Shown here: positions 5,899 to 17,195 of the stretch, in pieces
Layout of the letters: each line of letters starts with the position of its first letter
Position numbering within the stretch: the first letter of the stretch is position 1
Assembly (NCBI RefSeq): GCF_002295065.1
Contig: NZ_NSGG01000007.1
Location: 186,001 to 250,000, forward strand
Source of the DNA: Mesorhizobium sp. WSM3859
GTDB taxonomy: Bacteria; Pseudomonadota; Alphaproteobacteria; Rhizobiales; Rhizobiaceae
Direction: 5' to 3'
DNA: 64,000 bases
Notes under the pieces: model-generated
The model's input: only the letters and a program-made list of their open reading frames with translations
Databases searched by the model: none
Told to the model about the DNA's origin: nothing
Translations under genes and position numbers: made by a program

Positions 5899-6768
5899 TT
5901 GCATCTCACTTTCATCAAGCCGATGGAGCCCGAACTGGTCGAGCAGCCACCGAAGGGCGATGGCTGGTCCCATGAGGTGAAATTCGACGGCTACCGAACC
6001 CAGCTTATCAAGGACGAGGATGGCATCCGGCTCTATACGAAGACCGGCATCGACTGGACGAACAAGTATCGGCCGACCACGGTGGAAGCGGCAAAGCTGA
6101 AGGCCGAAAGCTTCATCATCGAAGGCGAGATGATCGTCACCAATGATGCCGGCCTGTCCGACTTCCATGCCTTGCGTTCGGCCATCACCAGGCGCCCGCA
6201 AGACCTCTATCTGGTAGCTTTCGATCTTCTCCACCTCAATGGCCACGATCTTCGCGATATGCCGCTCAGCGACCGCAGGGAAGTCTTACAAGCGCTTATC
6301 CCGGCCGGCGGTCATATCCAGTTCAGCGAGGCCCTGCCAGGCACTGGCGACGCCGTCTACCACCTTGCTTGCGAAGCGAACCTTGAGGGCATCGTCTCGA
6401 AGCGGCTGGATAGCGTCTACCGCTCCGGCTCGACCATGAACTGGCGGAAGATCAAGTGCTACATCGAGATGGAAATGGACATCATCGGCGTGCAGCGCGA
6501 GCGCGGCAAGCCGGCCATGGTATTGATGGCCGACAAGGGCCGCTACATGGGCGGCGCCTTCGTGACCTTCAAGGCGGACAAGCGCCAAGCGCTATGGGAC
6601 AGGGTACAAGGCAAGGTCGGCGCGCCGCCGCCAAAGGGTCTCAAAAAGCAAAAGGCGGAGTGGCTGAAGCCCGGCCTTTCGGGCAGAGTGCGGTTTCTGA
6701 AGGGCGAAGAGCAGCTTCGCCACGCGATGTTGAAAGACTTCTGGGAGGACGATGATGGCCGTGGCTAA
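5899..6768 (+). CDS. stand-alone ATP-dependent DNA ligase, LigD-type
   Basis: A 289-residue ATP-dependent ligase that seals nicks through an enzyme-AMP intermediate. The catalytic Lys is in EVKFDGYR (motif I); motif III-like LVAFDLLHLNGHDLR, motif IV GIVSKR and the C-terminal OB-fold (about 190-285, IIGVQRERGKPAM) follow. It matches the ligase domain of LigD without the polymerase and phosphoesterase domains, so it resembles LigC. The start is taken as TTG giving MHLTFIKPMEPELVEQPP, where relatives begin; the TTG at 5881 is an alternative. No Ku gene is in the window. The next gene overlaps its 3' end. Confidence 0.8.
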   Translation: MHLTFIKPMEPELVEQPPKGDGWSHEVKFDGYRTQLIKDEDGIRLYTKTGIDWTNKYRPTTVEAAKLKAESFIIEGEMIVTNDAGLSDFHALRSAITRRPQDLYLVAFDLLHLNGHDLRDMPLSDRREVLQALIPAGGHIQFSEALPGTGDAVYHLACEANLEGIVSKRLDSVYRSGSTMNWRKIKCYIEMEMDIIGVQRERGKPAMVLMADKGRYMGGAFVTFKADKRQALWDRVQGKVGAPPPKGLKKQKAEWLKPGLSGRVRFLKGEEQLRHAMLKDFWEDDDGRG

Positions 6769-7000
6769 GAAGGATCAGGAGCGCGTCACCTATGCCTGGA
6801 TGTATGGCCAGCAGGCGCGCAAGGACGGTAAGGCGCGGGCGGTGCCTGAATACTGGACCGAGCATGCCGACGCCTGGCTCCAGGGCTTCGACGATGTGCC
6901 GCTGGGCAGCGAGCCGAAGCCGGTGGGCGAGGATCTGGAAGCCGGGCTCGACGAAAGTGAATTAGCTAACCAGCGCTCGACGATGATCGGAATCCAATGA
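6755..7000 (+). CDS. small Rmf/CrpP-like hypothetical protein
   Basis: An 81-residue protein that overlaps the end of the ligase gene by 14 bases, with a GGGAGGA site. The segment AWMYGQQARKDGKARAVPEY followed by W..HADAWLQGFDD repeats the G..A...G....P....W..G arrangement of small proteins related to ribosome modulation factor (Rmf/CrpP fold). The likeness is short and functional transfer is unsafe. It is co-transcribed with the ligase and with the next gene (ATGA overlap). Confidence 0.5.
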   Translation: MAVAKKDQERVTYAWMYGQQARKDGKARAVPEYWTEHADAWLQGFDDVPLGSEPKPVGEDLEAGLDESELANQRSTMIGIQ

Positions 7001-7377
7001 GGCTCTCCTCCAGTTCAACGAACGAAGGCAAAGTTCGCGTGTTAGGCAGAGACGGTAAAAATCCTAAACCCGTGTACAGCGTGAAACTCGATCCCAACGA
7101 AATCTCTGACTTCGTTATGACTTTGCTCGGGTCTGCAATGGAGCAAAAATTCAGCCCCGTAGAGCGAATGAACTGGTTGGCTGTTAAGCCGACACGGGTG
7201 CACGTCGAACGTATCGACCGTCCCGAAACACCTACAATCCTCGCAATCGAATGCGGAGAAGTAACACTTAACTTCGTCATTCGCGATCCCAAGACATTGG
7301 CACAAGCTCTGATCAAGCATGCTGCTGCCGACGATCCGGACGGTCAGCGAGAGACGGATAGCGGATCCCTTAGCTGA
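6997..7377 (+). CDS. hypothetical protein, third gene of the ligase operon
   Basis: A 126-residue protein starting MRLSSSSTNEGKVRVLGRDG. The ATG overlaps the upstream stop (ATGA), so translation is coupled. A strand-rich body (PTILAIECGEVTLNFVIRDP) follows a helix, and the tail is acidic and disordered. Base composition is less GC-rich than its neighbours, with more A/T third positions, suggesting recent acquisition. Family not recognised; context places it with the DNA ligase. Confidence 0.55.
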   Translation: MRLSSSSTNEGKVRVLGRDGKNPKPVYSVKLDPNEISDFVMTLLGSAMEQKFSPVERMNWLAVKPTRVHVERIDRPETPTILAIECGEVTLNFVIRDPKTLAQALIKHAAADDPDGQRETDSGSLS

Positions 7378-7458
7378 ATCGTATACCGCTCGATTGGCTC
7401 GATTTCCTCGACGTCATGAAAGGCCGAGGTCCAGCGGCTGTCCTGCGCGCTACATATC

Positions 7459-7710
7459 TCACCAATGGCGCGGCCTGCCCGCTCGGATCTTGGCGCGCGC
7501 GATCGCGAACTCCGTTTCAACCTTGGCGTTTTCCTTCTGCGCCATGTTGTCAGCCGCAATCAGCCGGCGCAGCGCGCGCTTGGCCTCCTCGCGCGTCCAG
7601 CCGGCCTCGATCATGCAATCAATGATCGCCTGAAAACCCGGCTCCATGGCCTCCTGGCAATCAACCTCGCGGTCGGGATAAACGCCGGTGCGGCGCGGCT
7701 TTCTGATCAA
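7459..7710 (-). CDS. hypothetical helical protein
   Basis: An 83-residue protein starting (TTG) MIRKPRRTGVYPDREVDCQE. Its body is an amphipathic helix bundle (AIIDCMIEAGWTREEAKRAL). The TTG overlaps the stop of the upstream 59-residue gene (TTGA), so the two are translationally coupled. The EAGW...EA..AL pattern resembles small phage and island proteins of unknown role. Confidence 0.55.
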   Translation of the reverse strand: MIRKPRRTGVYPDREVDCQEAMEPGFQAIIDCMIEAGWTREEAKRALRRLIAADNMAQKENAKVETEFAIARAKIRAGRPRHW

Positions 7711-7886
7711 AGGTAGGCCTCCCCGTCGCCGCGGTGCTCGTAGCAGAACCAGTGCGACGATCTCTTCGGCTTGGCAAATCCCCAGCCGGCATCCTTGCCG
7801 CAGCCTTCGTGTTCGCAGACATGCCCGAGCGGGCCTCGAGGGCGCTGCGTGATCATCTCTCCAACGCGTGTCGGCTCGTCACTCAT
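7707..7886 (-). CDS. 59-residue Cys/His-rich protein
   Basis: ATG 7886 gives MSDEPTRVGEMITQRPRGPL, then HVCEHEGCGKDAGWGF and SHWFCYEHRGDGEAYL. The Cys and His spacing (C-x4-C ... C-x2-H) is that of a single zinc site binding short treble-clef or ribbon proteins. It ends in a TTGA overlap with the next gene, so both form one transcript. It is too short for standard gene-length cut-offs but its composition and coupling support it. Confidence 0.6.
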   Translation of the reverse strand: MSDEPTRVGEMITQRPRGPLGHVCEHEGCGKDAGWGFAKPKRSSHWFCYEHRGDGEAYL

Positions 7887-7945
7887 GACGAAAAGATTCC
7901 ACAGACCGGCTTGACGGGCAAGGAATTTGTTCTCATTTCGTTCTC

Positions 7946-8239
7946 ATGACGCACGAGAAGGTCGATACACTGGGCAAAGCGACCCGGCACAATATGCTGC
8001 TGAAGATTGAGTGCGCGTGCGGGAACGTGCGCTACTGCCGATCGGCTGACTTGATGATGGTCTATGGCGGCGGCGCGGATCCGTTCAAGTTGAAGTTCGA
8101 CTGCAGCCGCTGCAAGCCCGACATCAAGCTGACGTTGCTCGAGCTGCACCCCGACCACCTGCCGAGGAAGCTCGTCATCCACAAGCCGATGAAGGTCGAC
8201 GGCAAGATTGTATGGCACACCGAGCGGTTCCGACCATGA
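7946..8239 (+). CDS. zinc-finger-like hypothetical protein
   Basis: A 97-residue protein starting MTHEKVDTLGKATRHNMLLK. It has four Cys as C-x-C (IECACGNVRYC) and CSRCKPD, a likely zinc site, and a strand-rich end (GKIVWHTERFRP). It begins a tight run of three overlapping genes. An internal ATG giving MLLKIECAC is an alternative start. Similar small CxC/CxxC proteins occur in rhizobial prophages and islands without known function. Confidence 0.55.
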   Translation: MTHEKVDTLGKATRHNMLLKIECACGNVRYCRSADLMMVYGGGADPFKLKFDCSRCKPDIKLTLLELHPDHLPRKLVIHKPMKVDGKIVWHTERFRP

Positions 8240-8652
8240 AGGAGCGGTTCCAGGTTGAGGCCACCGAGAGCGGCTACCGGGTGCTCGACCAGGCTGGAAA
8301 GGTGCTCGCGATCGTCGAGCGAAGGCCGCAGGCGTTCGAGTTCGTCCGCGATCGCGGCGGCCGCGTCCAACTCCAATGGGCGGGGACAGTGATCGTCAAC
8401 CAAACTTTGTCGCGCGATTTTTCCGCAACGCATGGCGGTTCTAGGGCCGGCCGCATCATGACCGTGATCAGCGGGGATCAGCGCGGAAGCTGGGCCTGGT
8501 TCGTGAATGGGAATGATCCCGATACCGGCCGCGGTGGAAGTTTTTCGGGACGCGAAGAAACCAAGGATCAAGCCGTTGCGCAACTCGAAGCCGTCTATAC
8601 CGAATTCATCGCCGGTGCCGACAAATACGGGCCAGCAAAGCTACATGGTTAA
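8236..8652 (+). CDS. hypothetical protein
   Basis: A 138-residue protein starting MKERFQVEATESGYRVLDQA, coupled to the gene before it by an ATGA overlap. The N-terminal 40 residues look like a beta-hairpin found in short single-domain proteins (VLDQAGKVLAIVERRPQAFE). The rest includes WAWFVNGNDPDTGRGGSFSG, a Trp/Gly-rich region, and an acidic helix. No catalytic motif is seen. The next gene overlaps its end by eight bases. Confidence 0.6.
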   Translation: MKERFQVEATESGYRVLDQAGKVLAIVERRPQAFEFVRDRGGRVQLQWAGTVIVNQTLSRDFSATHGGSRAGRIMTVISGDQRGSWAWFVNGNDPDTGRGGSFSGREETKDQAVAQLEAVYTEFIAGADKYGPAKLHG

Positions 8653-8884
8653 GATCACCACTGAACTCGAAAAGCTGCTGGCCATGCCCGGCCCCGTCTC
8701 GATAGTGGCCGGCATAGCTGTGTTGCGCGCCATTGGCGTAGATGAACCGGACGGAGATTTGCAGGCAACGATTGGGACGTTCGCGGCCGAAAGGGGCAGG
8801 GCGATCAGGTTCGATCGCGGGGCAGACCACGGCGAGCCTAACAGCCCAAAGTCGAGGGCCAAAGACACTCCTCAAGCGCTCTGA
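8645..8884 (+). CDS. hypothetical protein, last gene of a three-gene cluster
   Basis: A 79-residue protein starting MVKITTELEKLLAMPGPVSI. The N-terminal part is helical with a hydrophobic centre (VAGIAVLRAIGVD), and the end is charged and probably disordered (SPKSRAKDTPQAL). The ATG lies inside the end of the preceding gene, so it is probably translated by coupling. Not recognised. Confidence 0.5.
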   Translation: MVKITTELEKLLAMPGPVSIVAGIAVLRAIGVDEPDGDLQATIGTFAAERGRAIRFDRGADHGEPNSPKSRAKDTPQAL

Positions 8885-9165
8885 AAAGTTAGACAATTCA
8901 GCCGTTAACTAATTGATGGCCGACGAGCTGTTAGACAGGAGAGGTGGGGTTAAGTGCTTGAAATTTAAGCGATAGAACAGGAGTCAGAGTCCGTGGGTCT
9001 ACCGTTAACCTATTCCCCAGCAGGCGCGTCTGGCATCGCGCTAGCCAAGCGGCTCATGTGCCGCGAGCGCTGCCTTGTAGCCGCCATCGGAAAATAGTCA
9101 AGCCCGCAACTGAGATCAACCGCAGCCTTTTTGCGGATGCTCCCCGCGAAGGCGGGCAGGAGGGT
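8885..9165. other. boundary gap between accessory and core regions
   Basis: No gene seen. It is A/T-richer than its surroundings (near 8890-8990) and separates the run of small unknown genes from conserved core genes. I found neither an integrase nor a tRNA that would mark an insertion site. Confidence 0.4.
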
Positions 9166-10098
9166 TCAACTGCCGCCTTTGCTGTACTGCGAATGCTCGA
9201 AATAGAGCACCACGCAAAGGCCGATCAGCAGCGGAATGATGAGATAGAACAGGCGGAACACCAGAAGTGCTGCAAGCACGCCCACAGGGTCCATGTCGGA
9301 AAGGCCGGTGAGGAAGACGACCTCGAACACGCCAAGCGCGCCCGGCGCATGCGACAGGAGCCCGATCGAGAAAGACACCATGAACACGCCCAGCACGACG
9401 AAATAGCCGGGATTGCCGGCCTCCGGCAGGGCGAAATAGATGATCGCGGCGGCTGCCAGCAGCTCGATCGGTCCTATCAGCAATTGCCGCGCGACGATCG
9501 GCAGCGCCGGATAGTGCAGCTGGAAGGAGCCGATCTTCAGCGGTCTTAGCCTCAGCCAGCTGCCGAAGGCATAGGCGCCGACGAGGATGAGCATAGCGAG
9601 CCCCGCGGCGAAGGCGGCGCCATGGTGCGGCGCGCCGGTGAAGCGATCGATGACCTGAGGCTCCAGCAAGAGCACCAGGCCGCCGAGGAAGACGCTGGAC
9701 AGGATGAAGGTGAACCAGCAGATCGCCACCAGCACGCCGATCTCCTGGCCGGTCAGCCCCCTTGTGCCATAGGCGCGATAGCGGATCACCGCGCCGGAAA
9801 ACACTGAGCCCCCGATATTGTGCGACACCGCGTAAGTGGTGAAGGAGCACAGCGTGACGAACAGCCACGATACTTTTTTGCCGATATGCAAGAGCGCAAT
9901 GTGGTCGTAGCCGGCGAGCGAGGCATAGGCGACGACCGAGCTTAGCGCCGCCAGCACCCAGCCGCGCGGTGGGATAGCGGCGATGCCAGCCCAGACATCG
10001 TCGAGCGATACTCCGCGCAGTTCGTGGATGAGCAGCCACAGCGAGAACGCGACGGCCGCGATGCCTATGACCGGCCAGAAATAGCGCCTCCAATTCAT
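9166..10098 (-). CDS. YbhN/UPF0104-family membrane protein (flippase-like)
   Basis: A 310-residue integral membrane protein, about eight predicted helices starting at residues 7-27 (YFWPVIGIAAVAFSLWLLIH). Features of the UPF0104/lysylphosphatidylglycerol synthetase transmembrane family are SFTTYAVSHNIGGSVFSGAV and IRYRAYGTRGLTGQEIGVLV in the middle and LLSHAPGALGVFEVVFL near the end. MprF-type relatives flip lipids, but this protein lacks the soluble synthetase domain, so only a lipid-flipping or export role can be suggested. Divergent from ppx with a 249-base gap. Confidence 0.75.
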   Translation of the reverse strand: MNWRRYFWPVIGIAAVAFSLWLLIHELRGVSLDDVWAGIAAIPPRGWVLAALSSVVAYASLAGYDHIALLHIGKKVSWLFVTLCSFTTYAVSHNIGGSVFSGAVIRYRAYGTRGLTGQEIGVLVAICWFTFILSSVFLGGLVLLLEPQVIDRFTGAPHHGAAFAAGLAMLILVGAYAFGSWLRLRPLKIGSFQLHYPALPIVARQLLIGPIELLAAAAIIYFALPEAGNPGYFVVLGVFMVSFSIGLLSHAPGALGVFEVVFLTGLSDMDPVGVLAALLVFRLFYLIIPLLIGLCVVLYFEHSQYSKGGS

Positions 10099-10347
10099 GG
10101 CGTCGTCATCATGCGCTGCAGCTCATTGTTTGATGGTGCCCAACCTCTTCGAACCCGCATTTGAGACATGCCTGATTGAAGCCGGCTATTCAACCGGCAA
10201 GACATTGCCCCGACGTGACCCTGCCAAAATTCGAGCCCCGCGCTCTTGGTGATTGCGAACGGCACTGCTACTCTGTTGCCAACTTGAAACAAATCGAGGT
10301 GCCTGCTGCGTCCGTTCCCGGTTCGCGCGGCGCCGGAAGGAACTGAA

Positions 10348-11706
10348 GTGGAAGACCACGATACCGGCGCGGGCGCGTCGGCAGTGGGCATGTCCGGGGC
10401 ATCGCCGACGCAGCCGGCGAGCCCGCAACAGGCGCGATTCAGCCGCCACGCGGGTGCGCACCAAAGACATGCTGGCCCCAAACATGATGGGCCGAGACAA
10501 ACTGGCGCCAGTCAGGCCGATCAGCATGGCGATCAGCCGAAAGGCAAGACGCGCAAGCGCCGCAAGCGCAAGCGCGGTCGCAAGGTGTTCGCGCGCGACG
10601 AGAACGGCGCCGTGCCGCCCGCCGGCACGATTGCAAGCCAGCCTCAAAGCCCGCCCTTGCAGGCTGAGCGAAGGCCGCCGCTCCAGTCTCCGCCACGTCC
10701 GCCCCAGCAGGAATTGCCTGTCTTCGCCGCGCTCGACCTCGGTACCAACAATTGCCGGCTGCTGGTCGCGGTGCCTGGACGTCACGGCCAATTCCGCGTC
10801 ATCGACGCTTTCTCGCGCATCGTCAGGCTGGGCGAGGGGCTGACGGCCAGCGGCCGGCTCGGCCAGGCCGCGATGGACCGTGCTGTCGAGGCGTTGAAGG
10901 TGTGCGGCGAGAAGCTGCGCAACCGCAAGATCAGGAAAGCCAGGCTGATCGCCACCGAGGCCTGCCGCTCGGCCGCCAACGGCGTCGCGTTCCTGGATCG
11001 CGTCGAGCGCGAGGCCGGGCTGAAGCTCGAGATCATCGACCGCCAGACCGAGGCCCGCCTTGCCGTTTCCGGCTGTGGCTCGCTGGTCGAGCGCGACACG
11101 CAGGGCGTGGTGCTGTTCGACATCGGCGGCGGCTCGTCGGAAATCGCCCTGATCGACCTGACCGGACGGCGTTCGCCACGTCTGGCCAACCACATCGTCT
11201 CCTGGACGTCGCTGCCCGTCGGCGTCGTCTCGCTCGCCGAGCGCTTCGGCGGCCGCACGGTCACGCGCGAGACCTTTGCCGCCATGGTCGACGATGTGGC
11301 TGCGCGGCTGAAGGCCTTCGACGGCCGCGACCGGCTCGCCCATGTGCTGGCCAGCCCCAACTTCCATCTGCTTGGCACGTCCGGCACGGTGACGACGCTC
11401 GCCGGCGTGCATCTCGATCTCGAGCGCTACGACCGCCGCCGCGTCGATGGGCTGTGGATGGACCGCGACAGCGTCGATCGCATGATCGAGCGGCTGATCG
11501 GCTGGGATTTCCAGCAGCGCTGCGCCAATCCCTGCATTGGCGCCGACCGCGCCGACCTCGTGCTCGCTGGCTGCGCCATCCTGGAAGCGATCCGCGGTGT
11601 GTGGCCGTCCGAGCGGTTGCGTGTCGCCGACCGCGGCCTGCGCGAGGGGATCCTGAGCGAGCTAATGGCCGATGACGGCGTCTGGCGCGACGGCGGGCGC
11701 CGATGA
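10348..11706 (+). CDS. ppx: exopolyphosphatase / Ppx-GppA phosphatase
   Basis: A 452-residue cytoplasmic phosphatase of the Ppx/GppA family, which hydrolyses polyphosphate or pppGpp. The ASKHA fold shows as the phosphate-1 loop [13 protein letters not shown] (about 127), [20 protein letters not shown] and the late [11 protein letters not shown]. Residues 1-120 are an unusual basic, Gln/Pro-rich disordered extension ([17 protein letters not shown]), beyond the family's usual start. The GTG start follows AAGGA. rlmE starts within its stop (ATGA). GppA or Ppx activity cannot be decided from the sequence; ppk2 at 44 kb would make its substrate. Confidence 0.85.
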   Translation: MEDHDTGAGASAVGMSGASPTQPASPQQARFSRHAGAHQRHAGPKHDGPRQTGASQADQHGDQPKGKTRKRRKRKRGRKVFARDENGAVPPAGTIASQPQSPPLQAERRPPLQSPPRPPQQELPVFAALDLGTNNCRLLVAVPGRHGQFRVIDAFSRIVRLGEGLTASGRLGQAAMDRAVEALKVCGEKLRNRKIRKARLIATEACRSAANGVAFLDRVEREAGLKLEIIDRQTEARLAVSGCGSLVERDTQGVVLFDIGGGSSEIALIDLTGRRSPRLANHIVSWTSLPVGVVSLAERFGGRTVTRETFAAMVDDVAARLKAFDGRDRLAHVLASPNFHLLGTSGTVTTLAGVHLDLERYDRRRVDGLWMDRDSVDRMIERLIGWDFQQRCANPCIGADRADLVLAGCAILEAIRGVWPSERLRVADRGLREGILSELMADDGVWRDGGRR

Positions 11707-12398
11707 CGAAGAAACCGGAAAAGCCGGGCTCAGCCAGCCTGCGCGTGCTCAAGACCCGCATCAAGAAGAAGAGCGGCTTGAAGGAATCGTCGCGCCGCTG
11801 GCTCGAACGGCACATGAATGATCCCTATGTGCAACGCTCCAAGGCCGATGGCTATCGTTCCCGCGCGGCCTATAAGCTGATCGAGATCGATGACAAGCAC
11901 CATCTGCTGAAGCCCGGCATGAAGGTGATCGACCTGGGCGCCGCGCCTGGCGGTTGGTGCCAGGTGGCGGCTGCGCGGACGAAGTCGACGGCGGAAAATC
12001 CGCATGTCGTCGGCATCGACTATCTCGAAATGGATGCCGTTCCGGGCGCCGTCATCCTGCAGATGGATTTCCTCGACCCCGATGCGCCGCAAAAACTTGC
12101 CGAGGCGCTGGGCGGCCAGCCGGACGTGGTGCTGTCCGATATGGCAGCACCCACCACCGGCCACCGCCGCACGGATCATCTGCGCACCATGCATCTGTGC
12201 GAGGTCGCGGCCGATTTCGCGTTGCACGTCCTGAGGCCTGGCGGGCATTTCCTCGCCAAGACCTTTCAGGGCGGCGCCGAAAACGAGCTGCTTTCGCTGC
12301 TGAAGCAGAACTTCCGCTCGGTCCATCATGTGAAGCCGCCGGCTTCAAGGGATGAGTCGGTGGAGCTGTATTTGCTGGCGAAGGAGTTTAAGGGGTAG
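11703..12398 (+). CDS. rlmE: 23S rRNA 2'-O-ribose methyltransferase RlmE
   Basis: A 231-residue FtsJ/RrmJ-type enzyme that methylates U2552 of 23S rRNA using S-adenosylmethionine. Seen: the SAM motif [17 protein letters not shown] (about 77-93), the catalytic tetrad Lys in [12 protein letters not shown], Asp in [18 protein letters not shown] and Lys in FLAKTFQGG, and final Glu in [16 protein letters not shown] basic extension of about 30 residues precedes the core. ATGA overlap with ppx shows an operon. It is ended by a palindromic intergenic repeat. Confidence 0.92.
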   Translation: MTKKPEKPGSASLRVLKTRIKKKSGLKESSRRWLERHMNDPYVQRSKADGYRSRAAYKLIEIDDKHHLLKPGMKVIDLGAAPGGWCQVAAARTKSTAENPHVVGIDYLEMDAVPGAVILQMDFLDPDAPQKLAEALGGQPDVVLSDMAAPTTGHRRTDHLRTMHLCEVAADFALHVLRPGGHFLAKTFQGGAENELLSLLKQNFRSVHHVKPPASRDESVELYLLAKEFKG

Positions 12399-12406
12399 CG
12401 CCTTCT

Positions 12407-12549
12407 CCTTCTCCCCTTGTGGGAGAAGGTGGATCGGCGCGCAGCGCCGAGACGGATGAGGGGTGTTCCAGCGGAGTGAGACGTCGGCATTCCCTGGAGC
12501 ACCCCTCATCCGTCGCCTTCGGCGACACCTTCTCCCCAAGGGGAGAAGG
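12407..12549. repeat. palindromic intergenic repeat family A, copy 1
   Basis: About 143 bases with mirrored ends: CCTTCTCCCCTTGTGGGAGA at the left and CCAAGGGGAGAAGG at the right, plus internal GGATGAGGGGTG/CACCCCTCATCC. A nearly identical copy lies in the opposite direction at 24932-25076. The design is that of rhizobial RIME-type mosaic elements. It separates rlmE from the convergent MFS gene and may work as a terminator. Confidence 0.8.
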
Positions 12550-12560
12550 CGAAGCCGCGC

Positions 12561-13982
12561 TTACCTCCCCGCCGTGCCCACCGATTCCAGTGTCTTCGGC
12601 GTGGCCAGCCGGCCATGGCCGGAGACGGCACTGCCGGCCTCCGGCGCAAGCCGCATGAAGGTGATCGAGGCGGCCGCCGAGACGGCCGCCACGATGAAGA
12701 AGGCGAGGTGGAAGTCGCTGAGCGTAAGCGGCCCGCCATGGATCGAGGTCGAGACTTCGAGGATGCCGCCGGCCAGCGCCACGCCGAGCGCGATCGATAA
12801 TTGCTGGAAAACCGCGGTGATCGGCGTCGCCTTGCTGGTGTCGGCGGGCGTGATCTCGGCATAGGAGAGCGCGTTGACGCCGGTGAAGAACATCGAGCGG
12901 ATGAAGCCGCCGACCAAAAGGATCGCCAGCATCAGCGCATAGGGCGTCTGCGGCGTGAACAGGCCGTAGATGGCGATCGAGGCGGCCGCCACCAGCGAGC
13001 CCCAGATCAGCACCCGCCGGAAGCCGGCAATGCGAAAGAGCAGCGCGGTCACGAACTTCATGCCGATGGCGCCGATGGCCGAAACGAAGGTGATCATGCC
13101 CGACTGGAACGGTGTCAGCCCGAAGCCGATCTGGAACATCAGCGGCAAAAGGAACGGTACGGCGCCGATGCCGATGCGAAACAGCGAGCCGCCGAGCACG
13201 GAGGATCGGAAGACCTGGTTGCGGAACAGCTCCAGCGCCAGCAGCGGGTTCTTGGCGCGGCGGGCGTGCATCAGATAAAGCACGCCGGAGATCACTCCGA
13301 CCGCCACCGTGATGAAGCCGGCCATCGGCGGCAGCGCCGGCAGGCTGACGACGGAAAGGCCGAAAACGACGCCGGACGCTGCGAGACCGCTGAGCACAAA
13401 TCCAGGGAAGTCGAGCGGGGGCGTCTCGGCCGGCGCGGTTTCCGGCAGATAGCGCGTGGCAAGCCAGATGCCCAGCAGTCCGATCGGCACGTTGATCAGA
13501 AAGATCCAGTGCCAGGTTAGATAGGTGGTGATGAAGCCGCCGATCGGTGGGCCGACCAGCGGTCCGACCAGCGCCGGCACGGTCAGCCAGGACATTGCCG
13601 CGACCAGCTCGCTTTTCGGCGTGGCGCGCACCAGCACCAGGCGGCCGACCGGCGTCATCATCGCGCCGCCTATGCCCTGCAGGAAGCGCGACACCACGAA
13701 AGCCGGCAGCGAATTGGAAAGAGCGCAGGCGACCGAGCCGGCGATGAAGACGCCGATCGCGGCGCGAAAAACGGTCTTGGCCCCGAACCGGTCCGCCATC
13801 CAGCCGCTGATCGGAATGAAGATCGCCAGCGACACCAGATAGGCCGTCAAAGCCAACTTCAGCGCGATCGGGCTGGTGTGGATGTCGACGGCGATCGCCG
13901 GCAGCGACGTCGCGATGACGGTCGAATCCATGTTCTCCATGAAAAGAGCGACCGCCAGGATGAGCGGGATGATGCGGTTCAA
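12561..13982 (-). CDS. MFS drug efflux transporter, DHA2 family
   Basis: A 473-residue inner-membrane proton antiporter with about 14 helices. The DHA2 signature is visible: MDSTVIATSLPAIAVDI in helix 1 (motif D1), GWMADRFGAKTVFRAAI after helix 2 (motif A), RFLQGIGGAMMTPVGRLVL (motif B) and LVGPLVGPPIGGFIT (motif C). The likely role is export of toxic organic compounds; the substrate is unknown. The start is a TTG (13982), as no ATG lies upstream in frame. Convergent with rlmE; no regulator adjacent. Confidence 0.85.
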   Translation of the reverse strand: MNRIIPLILAVALFMENMDSTVIATSLPAIAVDIHTSPIALKLALTAYLVSLAIFIPISGWMADRFGAKTVFRAAIGVFIAGSVACALSNSLPAFVVSRFLQGIGGAMMTPVGRLVLVRATPKSELVAAMSWLTVPALVGPLVGPPIGGFITTYLTWHWIFLINVPIGLLGIWLATRYLPETAPAETPPLDFPGFVLSGLAASGVVFGLSVVSLPALPPMAGFITVAVGVISGVLYLMHARRAKNPLLALELFRNQVFRSSVLGGSLFRIGIGAVPFLLPLMFQIGFGLTPFQSGMITFVSAIGAIGMKFVTALLFRIAGFRRVLIWGSLVAAASIAIYGLFTPQTPYALMLAILLVGGFIRSMFFTGVNALSYAEITPADTSKATPITAVFQQLSIALGVALAGGILEVSTSIHGGPLTLSDFHLAFFIVAAVSAAASITFMRLAPEAGSAVSGHGRLATPKTLESVGTAGR

Positions 13983-14164
13983 GGGGAAACGCCCTGATTT
14001 GTCTTCGCGATTCTAGGTCCGGCTTGGGGGCGAACCGGCTACGACGGGCGGGTATCACGCCTTGGCCCGCATGTCGCATTAAATTGCTGTCACTTTTGCG
14101 CGAACGCACGGCTGGTGGCGCAAGTCATTGCCAATATGCTTGATAGATAGGGCCACTGTCGCTA

Positions 14165-14185
14165 TTGTAGTGAAAATAACTACAA
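14165..14185. promoter_or_regulatory. perfect inverted repeat, likely antitoxin operator
   Basis: TTGTAGT (14165-14171) and ACTACAA (14179-14185) separated by seven bases, 12 bases upstream of the antitoxin start. Phd/YefM antitoxins repress their own promoters through such palindromes. Confidence 0.6.
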
Positions 14186-14197
14186 ATAGGTGCAATC

Positions 14198-14439
14198 GTG
14201 GATGAAGCCGTATCGGCTGCCGATGCCAACCGCAGATTTTCTCATATCCTTCGTGAGGTACGTGAGGGGCAGAGCTACGTCGTGACCAGCCATGGACGTC
14301 CAGTGGCTCGGATCGTGCCTGCCGATAAGCACGAAGGCGTGCCTGCGCGCGCACGGGGGGCATTGTTATCACGACTTGAACGGCAGCCGGTCGTGCAAGC
14401 GGGACATTGGACCCGTGACGAGCTTTATGAGAACGACCG

Positions 14440-14443
<4 letters not shown>
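14198..14443 (+). CDS. antitoxin, Phd/YefM family
   Basis: An 81-residue antitoxin (GTG start). The N-terminal Phd fold is seen in AADANRRFSHILREVREGQS and YVVTSHGRPVARIVPADK, where the TSHGRPVARIVP strand is diagnostic. The C-terminal tail (about 55-81) should wrap the toxin. Its stop overlaps the toxin start. The inverted repeat upstream is the likely operator for self-repression. Confidence 0.85.
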
Positions 14444-17127
<2,684 letters not shown>

Positions 17128-17128
17128 A

Positions 17129-17172
17129 GCAATTCCAGGAAAAGTGTAAAGCGGTTTTCCGTCCGGAATTGC
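17129..17172. repeat. palindromic repeat family B, copy 1
   Basis: GCAATTCC ... GGAATTGC arms enclosing AGGAAAAGTGTAAAGCGGTT. Related copies at 37848-37968, 48282-48403 and 52725-52773. These palindromes are widespread in Rhizobiales intergenic regions. Confidence 0.8.
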
Positions 17173-17195
17173 GTTAGAAAAAAGAGGAGGGAAGG

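Noticed and set aside
1..9000. Integrated prophage or ICE
   Set aside because: The content looks accessory, but no integrase, tRNA end, phage structural or conjugation genes were found.
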